Shown here: piece after piece, positions 35,502 through 43,591 of the stretch
Layout of the letters: each line of letters begins with the position of its first letter
How positions within the stretch are numbered: position 1 is the first letter of the stretch
Assembly: GCA_026984935.1 (NCBI GenBank)
Contig: JALSRD010000038.1
Location: forward strand, 1 to 62,722
Reading direction: 5' to 3'
DNA: 62,722 nucleotides
Source of the DNA: Desulfobacterales bacterium
GTDB taxonomy: Bacteria; Desulfobacterota; Desulfobacteria; Desulfobacterales; JALSRD01
Notes under the pieces: generated by a model
The model's input: the letters and a program-made list of their open reading frames with translations, nothing else
Told to the model about the DNA's origin: nothing
The model's database searches: none
Translations under genes and position numbers: made by a program

Positions 35502-37175
35502 CTATGCCCATGCCGGGTAGCTCCGGCGAAGATCTGCAATTTCGTTCTGCACTTTACGGCCGTTCCAGCCCAGCTCGCCCGCCATCAGCGCCGCGCAAGT
35601 GGAAACGGCCCGCCGTGACGGCATCTTGCCGCTTCCCAGATCGGTGCGCCGCATAACGACGTCGGAAAGTTTCCGGGCCATTTCGTGGCGTACGGCGTGC
35701 AGCACCTCGCACTGCAGCACATGCGATCCATCGATAGCCGGCGGTTTTAGGGGGACCTGATCCGCCAGTGCCAGCACCCTTGCCCACTGCGAGCCGTAAT
35801 TGCGGCACAGGCAGCGGGCCATTTGGTCATCTATATCCAGCGGTGCGGATTTCCTGGCCCGTGCGACCAGTTTTTCGAAGCTGCCAAAGTCTCCCCCGTA
35901 AATCGGGACGCGCGTCGAATCAACATCCCGCTGTTTCCGCCCCAGGCGCTGCTGGATACGGTCCACGGCGGCAGCCGCCATGCCGCGGGCCGTTGTGGCG
36001 CGTACACCGATCAGGGTCAGCAGGCCATCGACACCATGGGCGCGGGCATGGTCGATAACCTGGGAACGGTGCCCGAAACTGATCTGCCCGGCCGCCTGGT
36101 GCGACTCTTGGCCAAAAAGCGTCAGGCCCATGTTGATCATCAGGATTTCGTTTTCAGACAAGAGCAGTCCCGGATAGGCGCGGTTGACCTCCCGCACGTA
36201 GCCGGAGAGCTCCGCTTTGCTGACCGTCAGGGTTTCCGGAGGCCCGTGCCAGACCTTGTGCCAGACGCCGATCAGGGTGAACTCGCGCCAGGGCACCGCA
36301 AAGAGGTGACGTCCGCCGCGGTCTACCAGTGTGTCGGCATCCTTGGTGTCCGTGGCCAGGGCCAGTCCCGCCGTGCTTTCAAAACGCCTGTTCACGACAA
36401 AGGCCAGGTCCCGCGAGAAAGTGGGTCGCGGCCGAAGGCGCAACCCCAGCCCGGGCTCCATGATGCGGTGGGCCCAGGGTCCGGCCGTGTTCAGCACCAA
36501 CCGCCCCCGGATCTCCAGCGTATTTCCGCCCAGTTCGTCGGTGGCCGTCACACCGAAAACGCGCCGGCCGCGTTTCAAAAAGCCCGTGGCGCGTACATAG
36601 TTGGCGCAAACCGCGCCTTTGGCAGCTGCCGAGTGGATAAAGCTCAACACCAGGCGTGGCGGGTTGTACATCTGTCCTTCTTCGAATACCGCCGCACCGG
36701 TGAGTCCCCGGCGCCGGATTCCCGGAAAACGCCGGATAACCTCGGCGGCGGAAAGAAAACGGCTGGGCCGGATTTTTTTCGCGGGCAAAAGGCCGCGGTT
36801 GCGGTCGACGGTCAACGCGTCATAGAGCAGCATTCCGCTGCCCAGAAAGGCCTTGCCTTTCACGCCGTGGCCGTATGTGGGAATGACAATCGGCAGGGTG
36901 TGCACCAGGTGCGGGGCGATGCGCAGCAGCGCGGATCGTTCCCGGCTGGATTCGCGCAGACGTCGGAGATCGGCATGCTGCAGGTAACGAATGCCGCAGT
37001 GCACCATCTTAAAGTGATTGGCGGACGTGGCGTGCGAAAAATCATGTTTTTCGATCAGCGCCACGGAAAAACCGCGCAGGGACGCTTCCCACGCCGAGCA
37101 GGCGCCAAAGATTCCACCGCCGATCACCACCACGTCAAAGGTGCGGTCAGCCAGGCTGTCAAGGTCGCGAATCAT
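35502..37175 (-). CDS. FAD-dependent oxidoreductase, glycerol-3-phosphate dehydrogenase (GlpD/DAO) family
   Basis: A 557-residue flavoprotein. The FAD site is [14 protein letters not shown] (15-28) with the acidic [28 protein letters not shown], which is the GlpD pattern (ASGTSSRSSKLIHGGLRYL in typical members, diverged here). The C-terminal alpha-helical part of GlpD is also present (about 430-520). Divergence of the Ser/Lys substrate loop and the location suggest a sugar- or polyol-phosphate oxidase of the glycan pathway rather than aerobic glycerol use. It is coupled by ATGA overlap to the SGNH gene upstream (37172-37175). Family firm, substrate inferred. Confidence 0.85.
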   Translation of the reverse strand: MIRDLDSLADRTFDVVVIGGGIFGACSAWEASLRGFSVALIEKHDFSHATSANHFKMVHCGIRYLQHADLRRLRESSRERSALLRIAPHLVHTLPIVIPTYGHGVKGKAFLGSGMLLYDALTVDRNRGLLPAKKIRPSRFLSAAEVIRRFPGIRRRGLTGAAVFEEGQMYNPPRLVLSFIHSAAAKGAVCANYVRATGFLKRGRRVFGVTATDELGGNTLEIRGRLVLNTAGPWAHRIMEPGLGLRLRPRPTFSRDLAFVVNRRFESTAGLALATDTKDADTLVDRGGRHLFAVPWREFTLIGVWHKVWHGPPETLTVSKAELSGYVREVNRAYPGLLLSENEILMINMGLTLFGQESHQAAGQISFGHRSQVIDHARAHGVDGLLTLIGVRATTARGMAAAAVDRIQQRLGRKQRDVDSTRVPIYGGDFGSFEKLVARARKSAPLDIDDQMARCLCRNYGSQWARVLALADQVPLKPPAIDGSHVLQCEVLHAVRHEMARKLSDVVMRRTDLGSGKMPSRRAVSTCAALMAGELGWNGRKVQNEIADLRRSYPAWA

Positions 37176-38275
37176 GAATGTTGGCGGACGCCGGCGGAGC
37201 GCGCGTTTTTTCCGGATCGTGTTGGATGCGTCCGCAGGGGATAGGAAAACCCCCGGAGGTATAAAAGCGAAAAGACCAGCATGGCTAAAAGCATGGCGCC
37301 CATGATGATCGGCCAGGACAGGTAGCCGTCGAGCATCAGGCGGCTGAAACCGATGAGCGGCACCAGCGACAGGCGGATGGCATGCCGGAGCCCGTCGTGC
37401 ATCCGAATGTAATCGGCGATGGGCGGTGAGTAGCGGTAGTAGAGTTTTACGAAAAGCCGGCCGGGCGCGTTGGTGAGCAGGCAGCGGTCCCGGAAACGTG
37501 ACAGCAGTCGCACCTGGGACGCCAACGGCGAACCGAAAGCGGCCGTGGCGATAAAACAGCCTCCCCCCCCGCCTCCGCCGGAATCCGCCGGAGGTGTGTC
37601 GCCACCGCCCCCGTCACCCGGTGACGGTGCCTGGATCGTGTTGAACCAGGTGCCGGACATGACCGCGTAGCCCCGGTCATTGGGGTGAATACCGTCAATT
37701 GTAAACCCGTTCCATCCATTGATCAACGGGCTGTACTGGTCGGACACTTTGATGCCCTTGCCGCCCCCCAGATTGAAAATCTGTGGGTTGTAGACCGTGG
37801 CGATCTCTTTGTTCAGGTGGTTGGCCATGGGCGTGATCGTGGCGATGATCGGCACCTTGTGGTTGCGCTGCACATCGTCGATCATCACCCCCAGATTAAA
37901 AAGCGTGGTCTGGGAGGAGATCCCCGACAGCAGATCGTTGGTGCCTTCCAGAATCAGATAGAAATCCGCTCCCGGGTTCCCAGCCAGCAGCCTGGAAATG
38001 CGAATGACTCCCTCGGCGGTGGTTTCCCCGCTGTTGCCCTGGTTGACAACAATGGCGGGATGTCCATGGGAATTTAACAGCGATTCCAGCCCCGGCTCGT
38101 AGCCGCTTTCGGTAACGCCGTCGGAGTTGACCACACCAAAGGTAATGCTGTCGCCAAATGCGATAAACAGGTCCACGTCATCCGCATGCACCGGAAAAGC
38201 CCAAGTCAGCAGCAGCACGAGCACTACAGCACAGGTCAAGGATATTGAAGTAAGAGAAAGTACCTTTCGCATCAT
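37172..38275 (-). CDS. exported SGNH/GDSL hydrolase with CFI-box C-terminus and membrane anchor
   Basis: A 367-residue protein with a signal peptide (about 1-31, ending VHA). The SGNH blocks are [10 protein letters not shown] (Ser43), [19 protein letters not shown] and [10 protein letters not shown], so the Ser and Asp-His catalytic residues are intact. A Gly-rich linker (about 225-245) is followed by [15 protein letters not shown], the motif of the C-terminal region called CFI-box-CTERM, frequent in deltaproteobacteria. A basic stretch and a hydrophobic helix (about 320-342) follow. It should be a periplasmic or surface esterase, perhaps a deacetylase for the glycan acetylated by the nearby hexapeptide enzyme (inference). 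ATG 38275 has GGGAAG upstream. Confidence 0.9.
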   Translation of the reverse strand: MMRKVLSLTSISLTCAVVLVLLLTWAFPVHADDVDLFIAFGDSITFGVVNSDGVTESGYEPGLESLLNSHGHPAIVVNQGNSGETTAEGVIRISRLLAGNPGADFYLILEGTNDLLSGISSQTTLFNLGVMIDDVQRNHKVPIIATITPMANHLNKEIATVYNPQIFNLGGGKGIKVSDQYSPLINGWNGFTIDGIHPNDRGYAVMSGTWFNTIQAPSPGDGGGGDTPPADSGGGGGGGCFIATAAFGSPLASQVRLLSRFRDRCLLTNAPGRLFVKLYYRYSPPIADYIRMHDGLRHAIRLSLVPLIGFSRLMLDGYLSWPIIMGAMLLAMLVFSLLYLRGFSYPLRTHPTRSGKNARSAGVRQHS

Positions 38276-38359
38276 CGCTTCCCTCGGATATCCGCGGACC
38301 GTGAAATTTTCGCAGGCGGTGGGAGGATATCCAGTTTTTCTGGCGGCCAGATGGGTTAT

Positions 38360-39343
38360 TTACGGCGCGTCCTTTTTCGGCAGCAGGGTGCGTACCGGCG
38401 CCGACACGCTCCGGCCTTCCGGCGTCAGGATAAAAATGCCCGCCTTCCTGGGGGACTTGATGAACTCGGGCAGCTGCAGCACCGGCACATCCGGCGTACC
38501 GGGTGGTGCGCTCCGGCCTGCATCGGCGACCGGCACCTGTCCCAGCGCGGTTGCCGGAGACCCCTGAGCTGAAGGAATCGCCAGGGTTGCAAGGGGTGCA
38601 TCCGGTGCGGTCTCGGGCTGTGCGATTTCACGTTCAGGTTCCCAGGCGACTCCGTTCCAGCGGCTCTCAAATTGCTTGTAGGTCCCCTGATCGAAACCGG
38701 ACCAGCGTACCCATGGCAGGCCATCATTTCCGATACCGCTGACCGGCTGGATATCCGGTGTGGTATCGTCGCGGTTGATCATGATGGGCTGGCTCCAGTC
38801 CGCTCCGTTCCAGCGGCTGAAATAGATATCATCATCGATGCCGTCAAAGCCCGACCAGATCAGCCACAGTTGATCCTCACCGTCTTCGATGATGGACGCC
38901 GCGAGGTTGCTCTTCATTCCGGTTTCGATCTTGGCCGCATCTGACAGCTGTTGGCCGTCATCGGTGCGGTAGTAAAGGGCCTTTTCCTCCCCCGTCATTT
39001 TCGTCCAGACAATCCACAGCACGCCGTTGTGGTCACGGGTGACGGCCGGCACGATGTTGGCGTCGGAATTGTGAGTGATTTGGAGCTTGGCTGTCCATGC
39101 ACCGTCCCGGTACGAGCTGAGAAAAACCTGGTAGTTGCCGCCGTTGAATTGGGCCCAGACCACATCGGCCGAGAGTCCGGTTGTTGTTTGACTGCCCGGC
39201 CCATCGATGGTTGCTGCCGCCGGTGTCCCGGCAGCACTACAGGTCGCGGCCGCCAAGAGCATTACGATCCCCATGAAAAATGCCCGGCAGGCCTTACGTC
39301 CGGTCCTGCCAGGGAAATGCTTTTCCGCATGAATTTGCAGCAT
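38360..39343 (-). CDS. secreted propeller-like repeat protein
   Basis: A 327-residue protein with a signal peptide (to about residue 39, CSAAG). It has four related segments about 50 residues apart: VWAQFNGGNYQVFLSSYRDG, LWIVWTKMTGEEKALYYR, LWLIWSGFDGIDDDIYFSRW and PWVRWSGFDQGTYKQFESRW. This resembles BNR/sialidase-type propeller blades (Trp-rich outer strands). No catalytic residues of sialidases are seen. The last 80 residues are Pro/Ala-rich and low complexity. ATG 39343 has AGGGG at a good distance and its own candidate promoter upstream. It is likely an exported glycan-binding protein; function unknown. Confidence 0.78.
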   Translation of the reverse strand: MLQIHAEKHFPGRTGRKACRAFFMGIVMLLAAATCSAAGTPAAATIDGPGSQTTTGLSADVVWAQFNGGNYQVFLSSYRDGAWTAKLQITHNSDANIVPAVTRDHNGVLWIVWTKMTGEEKALYYRTDDGQQLSDAAKIETGMKSNLAASIIEDGEDQLWLIWSGFDGIDDDIYFSRWNGADWSQPIMINRDDTTPDIQPVSGIGNDGLPWVRWSGFDQGTYKQFESRWNGVAWEPEREIAQPETAPDAPLATLAIPSAQGSPATALGQVPVADAGRSAPPGTPDVPVLQLPEFIKSPRKAGIFILTPEGRSVSAPVRTLLPKKDAP

Positions 39344-39446
39344 ATCGCCCCTGCCCCCCCTTTTTATGTTTTGCCGGCCTTTCGGTTGTTAATCTGGGTT
39401 ATGGCGCAACTGACCTTCCACCGGCGCCGATTGGCCGGCAGATGAC

Positions 39447-39473
39447 ATTATGCCATTTGCACCTGGCTGTCAA
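39447..39473 (-). promoter_or_regulatory. candidate sigma-70 promoter for the repeat-protein gene
   Basis: On the minus strand a perfect TTGACA (39468-39473) is followed after 15 bases by CATAAT (39447-39452), five of six matching the -10 consensus. The spacer is two bases short of ideal. The start codon at 39343 would give a leader of about 100 bases. It lies in the 161-base gap between the UbiA gene and the repeat-protein gene. Confidence 0.5.
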
Positions 39474-39504
39474 TTCCATTTAACGAGTCTGCGTCCGGGA
39501 AAAA

Positions 39505-40437
39505 TCAGGGCAACCGGACGGTCGGTTGAAAAATGCGGTAGAGAACAGGCAGATGGACCCGGAACAGGATCAGCATGGCCAGGGTACAGCCGGACACGTA
39601 GATGATAAAACCGCGCTGCTTGTAAAGCTGTTCCGGATACTGGGCCGGACTGTCCGGCAGGAAGCCCAGGTTCATGTACCAGCCGATAAATCCGGCGACA
39701 AGCGGTATGGACAAAAGCAGCTCCAGGCGATAGCGCATGATGAACACTCCGAAAAACAGGCCGAAGGCTACCGCATAATAAATGATACTGATCAACAGCC
39801 GCTGCTCGTTGTAGTATCCGAAGCTGTCCCGGTAACGTCTTGCGGTTTCCGGATCCCGGATGCGGCGTAACTCGGCAAAGCGTTTGACGCCCATGAAGAA
39901 AGCCCCGATCATCCAGTAGGCGGCCACCAGCGAAACCGGCGGGAGTTTCGACATACCCGCAGCATACCACCCCACCAGCAGCCGGATGGGATTGTTGACC
40001 GATTCGCTCAACACATCCAGGTAGGGTTTGTCTTTCAGGCGAATGGGCGGGATGTTGTAAAGGCACCCCATGACCCACAGTGACAGCACGGATGCAACAA
40101 ATTCCGCTCCCAGCCGGATTGACAGCCCGGTGCCGATGAGGGCCAGCACCAGCCACTGGATATAGCCGATGCGGACATTGACCAGGCCTGACGGCACCGG
40201 CCGATGCCTCTTGACCGGGTGCAGGGCATCGCGGGGGGCATCGATGATTTCGTTGATGACATAGTTGCTGGAGGCAATGCAGCCGATGGCCAAAAGTCCG
40301 ATGACAATGCGCGGCACGAGGCCGGCCTGGATCTGCCAGTGGTGCTCATAGACGGCCAGCACGATACCGGGCAGGATGAAGATATTCTTAAACCAGTGGT
40401 CGAAGCGTGCGATCTGGAGATAGGGCTTGATGGCCAT
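39505..40437 (-). CDS. UbiA-family prenyltransferase, decaprenyl-phosphate phosphoribosyltransferase-like
   Basis: A 310-residue polytopic protein. First Asp-rich motif is NEIIDAPRD (62-70), followed by HPVKRHRPVPSG; the second region is KDKPYLDVLSESV. The VKRFAELR segment (184-191) matches the KR-x-AEL motif of the subgroup that includes decaprenylphosphoryl-5-phosphoribose synthase. In mycobacteria this enzyme joins phosphoribosyl pyrophosphate to decaprenyl phosphate as the first step to the arabinose donor; in Azorhizobium NoeC has a similar role. Here it may make a ribose or arabinose donor for the GT-C enzymes. The subgroup call is from motifs only. Confidence 0.85.
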   Translation of the reverse strand: MAIKPYLQIARFDHWFKNIFILPGIVLAVYEHHWQIQAGLVPRIVIGLLAIGCIASSNYVINEIIDAPRDALHPVKRHRPVPSGLVNVRIGYIQWLVLALIGTGLSIRLGAEFVASVLSLWVMGCLYNIPPIRLKDKPYLDVLSESVNNPIRLLVGWYAAGMSKLPPVSLVAAYWMIGAFFMGVKRFAELRRIRDPETARRYRDSFGYYNEQRLLISIIYYAVAFGLFFGVFIMRYRLELLLSIPLVAGFIGWYMNLGFLPDSPAQYPEQLYKQRGFIIYVSGCTLAMLILFRVHLPVLYRIFQPTVRLP

Positions 40438-40459
40438 GAGATGCTCTCGAAAAATCAGG

Positions 40460-41299
40460 TTAACCGGTCAGATAGGCGATCAGCGCCTCCTTGCGGGGAA
40501 TTTTCAGCCAGGTTAATTTGTGGTGCCAGATGATCAGGCCCGCAAATCCTGTGCATAAAAGAAACCACAGCAGTTTGACGACGTAGACGCGGCTGGCTGG
40601 TATGTTTCGGCGGATGAAGTTTTCGTCTGAGGCGATGTTCAGCGTGGGCCGCACATGCCCCTTGCTGGCCAGGCGGGCTGCCCCGCCGACCAGTGTAAAT
40701 CGGTTGCTGGTTTTGGGCGTGCCGGCAACCTGCAGTATATCGGCGCCGCGAAAGGCCGCCAGCGGGATCGTCCGCCCCAACACCCGTGTGCCAAAGGAGA
40801 TCTTCAGGATGTCGTAGGATTTCGGCGCCCGGCCGAAGTAAATTTCCAATGCTCTGCGATGTCCCCGCACAGCGGCCGGCAGGCTGAAAGCGATGGTCAC
40901 CGCCTGCCGGCTCGGTGCCCCGTGGACCGTTTTGAAGCAATCCCGGCGGCCGGGGAAAAACTGCCGCAGCAAAAAGTCGGTCGGTCCTGCAATCGAGCGC
41001 AGGGTCACGGAAACAGAGGTTACCGGCAGGCGGTTATGCCAGAGAAACAGGCCGGCAGAAACCAGGATCGACACAAAAACACCGCGCCGGATCTTTTTCC
41101 GGATACCCGGCGAAAACGTACTGGCCAGGTAGCAGCATAGGGCACTGGCCAGCAGACATGCAAGCCAAAAACGGTGAAACGGCCGCTGGCGGGTCAAAAT
41201 GAGTGCCAGCTCGATGCCGAAAAAGGTGGTCAGTCCGATGAGAAGAGAGCTGCCGATGCCATCAGCCGCTTTCTTTGCGGCTGGCCGGATCTCGTCCAT
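40460..41299 (-). CDS. hypothetical membrane protein with central beta domain
   Basis: A 279-residue protein with three N-terminal hydrophobic segments (about 15-100). They are followed by an extracytoplasmic region of about 140 residues with strong beta-strand alternation (VTIAFSLPAAVRGHRRALEIYFG and NRFTLVGGAARLASKG) and one C-terminal helix (about 240-262). ATG 41299 is chosen, 19 bases after the stop of the upstream gene; ATG 41362 would overlap that gene by 44 bases. No known family recognised. It lies between a UbiA gene and a GT-C-like paralogue, so it may be an accessory subunit that holds sugar or lipid substrates (inference). Confidence 0.6.
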   Translation of the reverse strand: MDEIRPAAKKAADGIGSSLLIGLTTFFGIELALILTRQRPFHRFWLACLLASALCCYLASTFSPGIRKKIRRGVFVSILVSAGLFLWHNRLPVTSVSVTLRSIAGPTDFLLRQFFPGRRDCFKTVHGAPSRQAVTIAFSLPAAVRGHRRALEIYFGRAPKSYDILKISFGTRVLGRTIPLAAFRGADILQVAGTPKTSNRFTLVGGAARLASKGHVRPTLNIASDENFIRRNIPASRVYVVKLLWFLLCTGFAGLIIWHHKLTWLKIPRKEALIAYLTG

Positions 41300-41318
41300 G
41301 GCGATGGGCGTCTGGATG

Positions 41319-43556
41319 CTATCGAGCCGCCGCAAAGTAAACCTCCTTGACTTCCCAGGCATGCGCCGCGCTGACCGTGCCGGGTGTTTTGAGCAGCTCC
41401 AGTTTTACTTCATCACCCGCCAGGCGCCCCATGCCTTGCTTGGGCAGTGGTATGTGGTAGCTGTGCCACCGGGCGGTGACGGTTTCCCTGTCGATTTCCC
41501 GGTTGTCCAGCAGGATGTGCACATAGCGGCGGCAGTGGGCGCATTTCAGGAGATGGGCGGAGAAGCACAAAACCGGGTGTTTTCTCAGCATATCGAAACG
41601 GACGCGGCGCACGATCGATGTGGTGGTCATTTTCCTGCTCCGCAGGGCGTAAAGCGCATACAGATCATCCTGGTCCAGCAGTTGCCAGTCCTTTGCAAGT
41701 TTTTCCTCAGGGAAAGGCTCGTGCCATCCTTTTGAAAGCCAGTATTTTGCCTGCTTGTCGAGCACCAGGTAAACCGGTGGCCAGATCTGGGACAACCACC
41801 GGGTGATCTTGTCCAGCTGCCAGCCGGTTTTTTCCCAGAAAAACAGCCGCTGGTAATCGGGAGGCGTAAAGCCCGAGTATCCGTTGACGAGCAGGGGGAA
41901 GTTCCCGATGGTATCCATGGCAATGGTGGCGTCCACGGTGCGCACGGCGGCGGGCAGCTGGAAAATTACGCTTTCTTGCGGCAATTGCTGAATTTTACGC
42001 ACGATCCTGGATCGTACGATATAAGAATAGTTGGTGTAGCGGTATTTCATCATGGAAGCCTCGTAAACGAGCAGGCTCAGCAGCAGCGGAAACAGCCAGA
42101 TCAGGCGTTGATACCTCCGGACAAGCCGGCTCAAGGTGATGCAACCGGCCACCAGCAGGTAGATCAGAATAACGATCGCAAAACGCGTCAATCCCCGCAC
42201 GGCGCCGAACAGCGGCACCCAGGCGGCGATATCGGCAAAAGGCCCGCGGGCCACATCCAGGCGCACGGCATCGGGGGCGACGGTAATCAAGGGACCCAGG
42301 CTGACGAAAAAGCAGAACACCGCGGCAGCGCCCAGGCCTGCAAGGAACAGTTCGTTCCGATTGTCATCGTGTATCCGGAAAACACCTAAACCGTAAAGCG
42401 CGATCAGGGCAAAAGAAACCGTGTACAGCCATCGGTCGAACAGCGCCAGCCAGGCCACCCGGCCGTAGAAGGCATGTACACCGATGGTCGTCCAGAACAC
42501 GGCCCACAGGATGAACTTGGCTCCGGCCAGCAAATTTTCTGTCAAGCGCCTGGATTGCGCGCGCCTGACGAAGCGCAGCAGCCGCGCTGCCAGAAAGATC
42601 AGCGCCAGGATCCCCAGTACCGTGCCGGGAAAAAGATAGGTCTCCGCGGTGCGCGTGCGTGGTGTCGTGAAAAGCGGATAAATCAGTGCGGCGCAGTGGG
42701 TGTCCAGGTAGTGCATGGCCTGGGCATGGTGCTTGAGATAGTCCACGGCGGTGCGGGCGTAGCCGCCGTGGATGCGCAACAAGGCATAAGGGTAGAGATA
42801 GACGCCGGACACACCCGCCACACCGCCGACGATCGTGGCCAGCGAGAGCCAGAAGTTGCGCGCGAAAAACAGGTTGTGGTGGTTAGCCATGAAGGCCGCA
42901 AACACGAAACATAGAATGATAACGGACATGAATGTAAAGTACAGGCACGATGTAGCTGCCAGCCAGAACCCGGCCACGAACCACAGGGCATTTTTGATGT
43001 CCGGCTGCCGCAGCCAGCGGATCCACAGCCAAAGCAGGAGTGGAATCACAAAGACCAGCACCATGTTGAACTCGACATAGTAGCGCATGCGGTAGGGCAG
43101 CAGGCAGAACACAAAGGCGCCCAGATAGCTGACGGCGCGGCACACGTCCAGTTCGCGCAGCAGGGCGTACATCGTCAGGCCCGAAAGGGCCCAGAAAAAC
43201 AGCATGGAGGCGTTGAAGCCCAGGAAAAGGTTTTTTGAAACTGCATAAAGCGCTGCATACACAAATGACTCCGGCCACAGCAGTTCGGAAAAAGCCAGCG
43301 TATAGGCATGCGGGTAGAGAAAATTGGCGTGATAATCCGGCCGCAGGATGTGTCCGCGCAGGATGTTATGGGCGTTCCATGCCATCCACTGGCCCATCAG
43401 CCGCGGATCCCAGTGATCGGCCAGCCCGGTGAAAAAGTAGGCCCGCCAGGGCCGTACGCAGTACAGGATCACCACAGCCAGCAGAACAAACAGCAGCAGC
43501 ATCTCGACGGTACGCCGGATGAGCGGTGACAAGTTTCGCGGATCCGAAGCGGTCAT
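41319..43556 (-). CDS. large polytopic GT-C-like membrane protein, paralogue B
   Basis: A 745-residue protein, full-length paralogue of 28402-30654. It has about 12 membrane helices and a first loop HWDPRLMGQWMAWNAHN with an acidic residue in the GT-C position. A soluble C-terminal part (about 505-745) follows. The C-terminus again ends in strands DEVKLELLKT and WEVKEVYFA, a carbohydrate-binding-like sandwich. The two copies are 11 kb apart with other genes between, so this is not a fresh tandem duplication. It is probably a periplasmic glycosyltransferase or a related transferase. It starts at ATG 43556, 35 bases after the spermidine-synthase-like gene. Confidence 0.72.
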   Translation of the reverse strand: MTASDPRNLSPLIRRTVEMLLLFVLLAVVILYCVRPWRAYFFTGLADHWDPRLMGQWMAWNAHNILRGHILRPDYHANFLYPHAYTLAFSELLWPESFVYAALYAVSKNLFLGFNASMLFFWALSGLTMYALLRELDVCRAVSYLGAFVFCLLPYRMRYYVEFNMVLVFVIPLLLWLWIRWLRQPDIKNALWFVAGFWLAATSCLYFTFMSVIILCFVFAAFMANHHNLFFARNFWLSLATIVGGVAGVSGVYLYPYALLRIHGGYARTAVDYLKHHAQAMHYLDTHCAALIYPLFTTPRTRTAETYLFPGTVLGILALIFLAARLLRFVRRAQSRRLTENLLAGAKFILWAVFWTTIGVHAFYGRVAWLALFDRWLYTVSFALIALYGLGVFRIHDDNRNELFLAGLGAAAVFCFFVSLGPLITVAPDAVRLDVARGPFADIAAWVPLFGAVRGLTRFAIVILIYLLVAGCITLSRLVRRYQRLIWLFPLLLSLLVYEASMMKYRYTNYSYIVRSRIVRKIQQLPQESVIFQLPAAVRTVDATIAMDTIGNFPLLVNGYSGFTPPDYQRLFFWEKTGWQLDKITRWLSQIWPPVYLVLDKQAKYWLSKGWHEPFPEEKLAKDWQLLDQDDLYALYALRSRKMTTTSIVRRVRFDMLRKHPVLCFSAHLLKCAHCRRYVHILLDNREIDRETVTARWHSYHIPLPKQGMGRLAGDEVKLELLKTPGTVSAAHAWEVKEVYFAAAR

Positions 43557-43591
43557 TATTTCAGTCTTGCCGATGAAAATGGATGACCTCC

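Noticed and set aside
35502-37175. Calling the flavoenzyme DprE1 because of the two UbiA genes.
   Set aside because: DprE1 is of the vanillyl-alcohol-oxidase fold; this sequence has the GlpD/DAO pattern.
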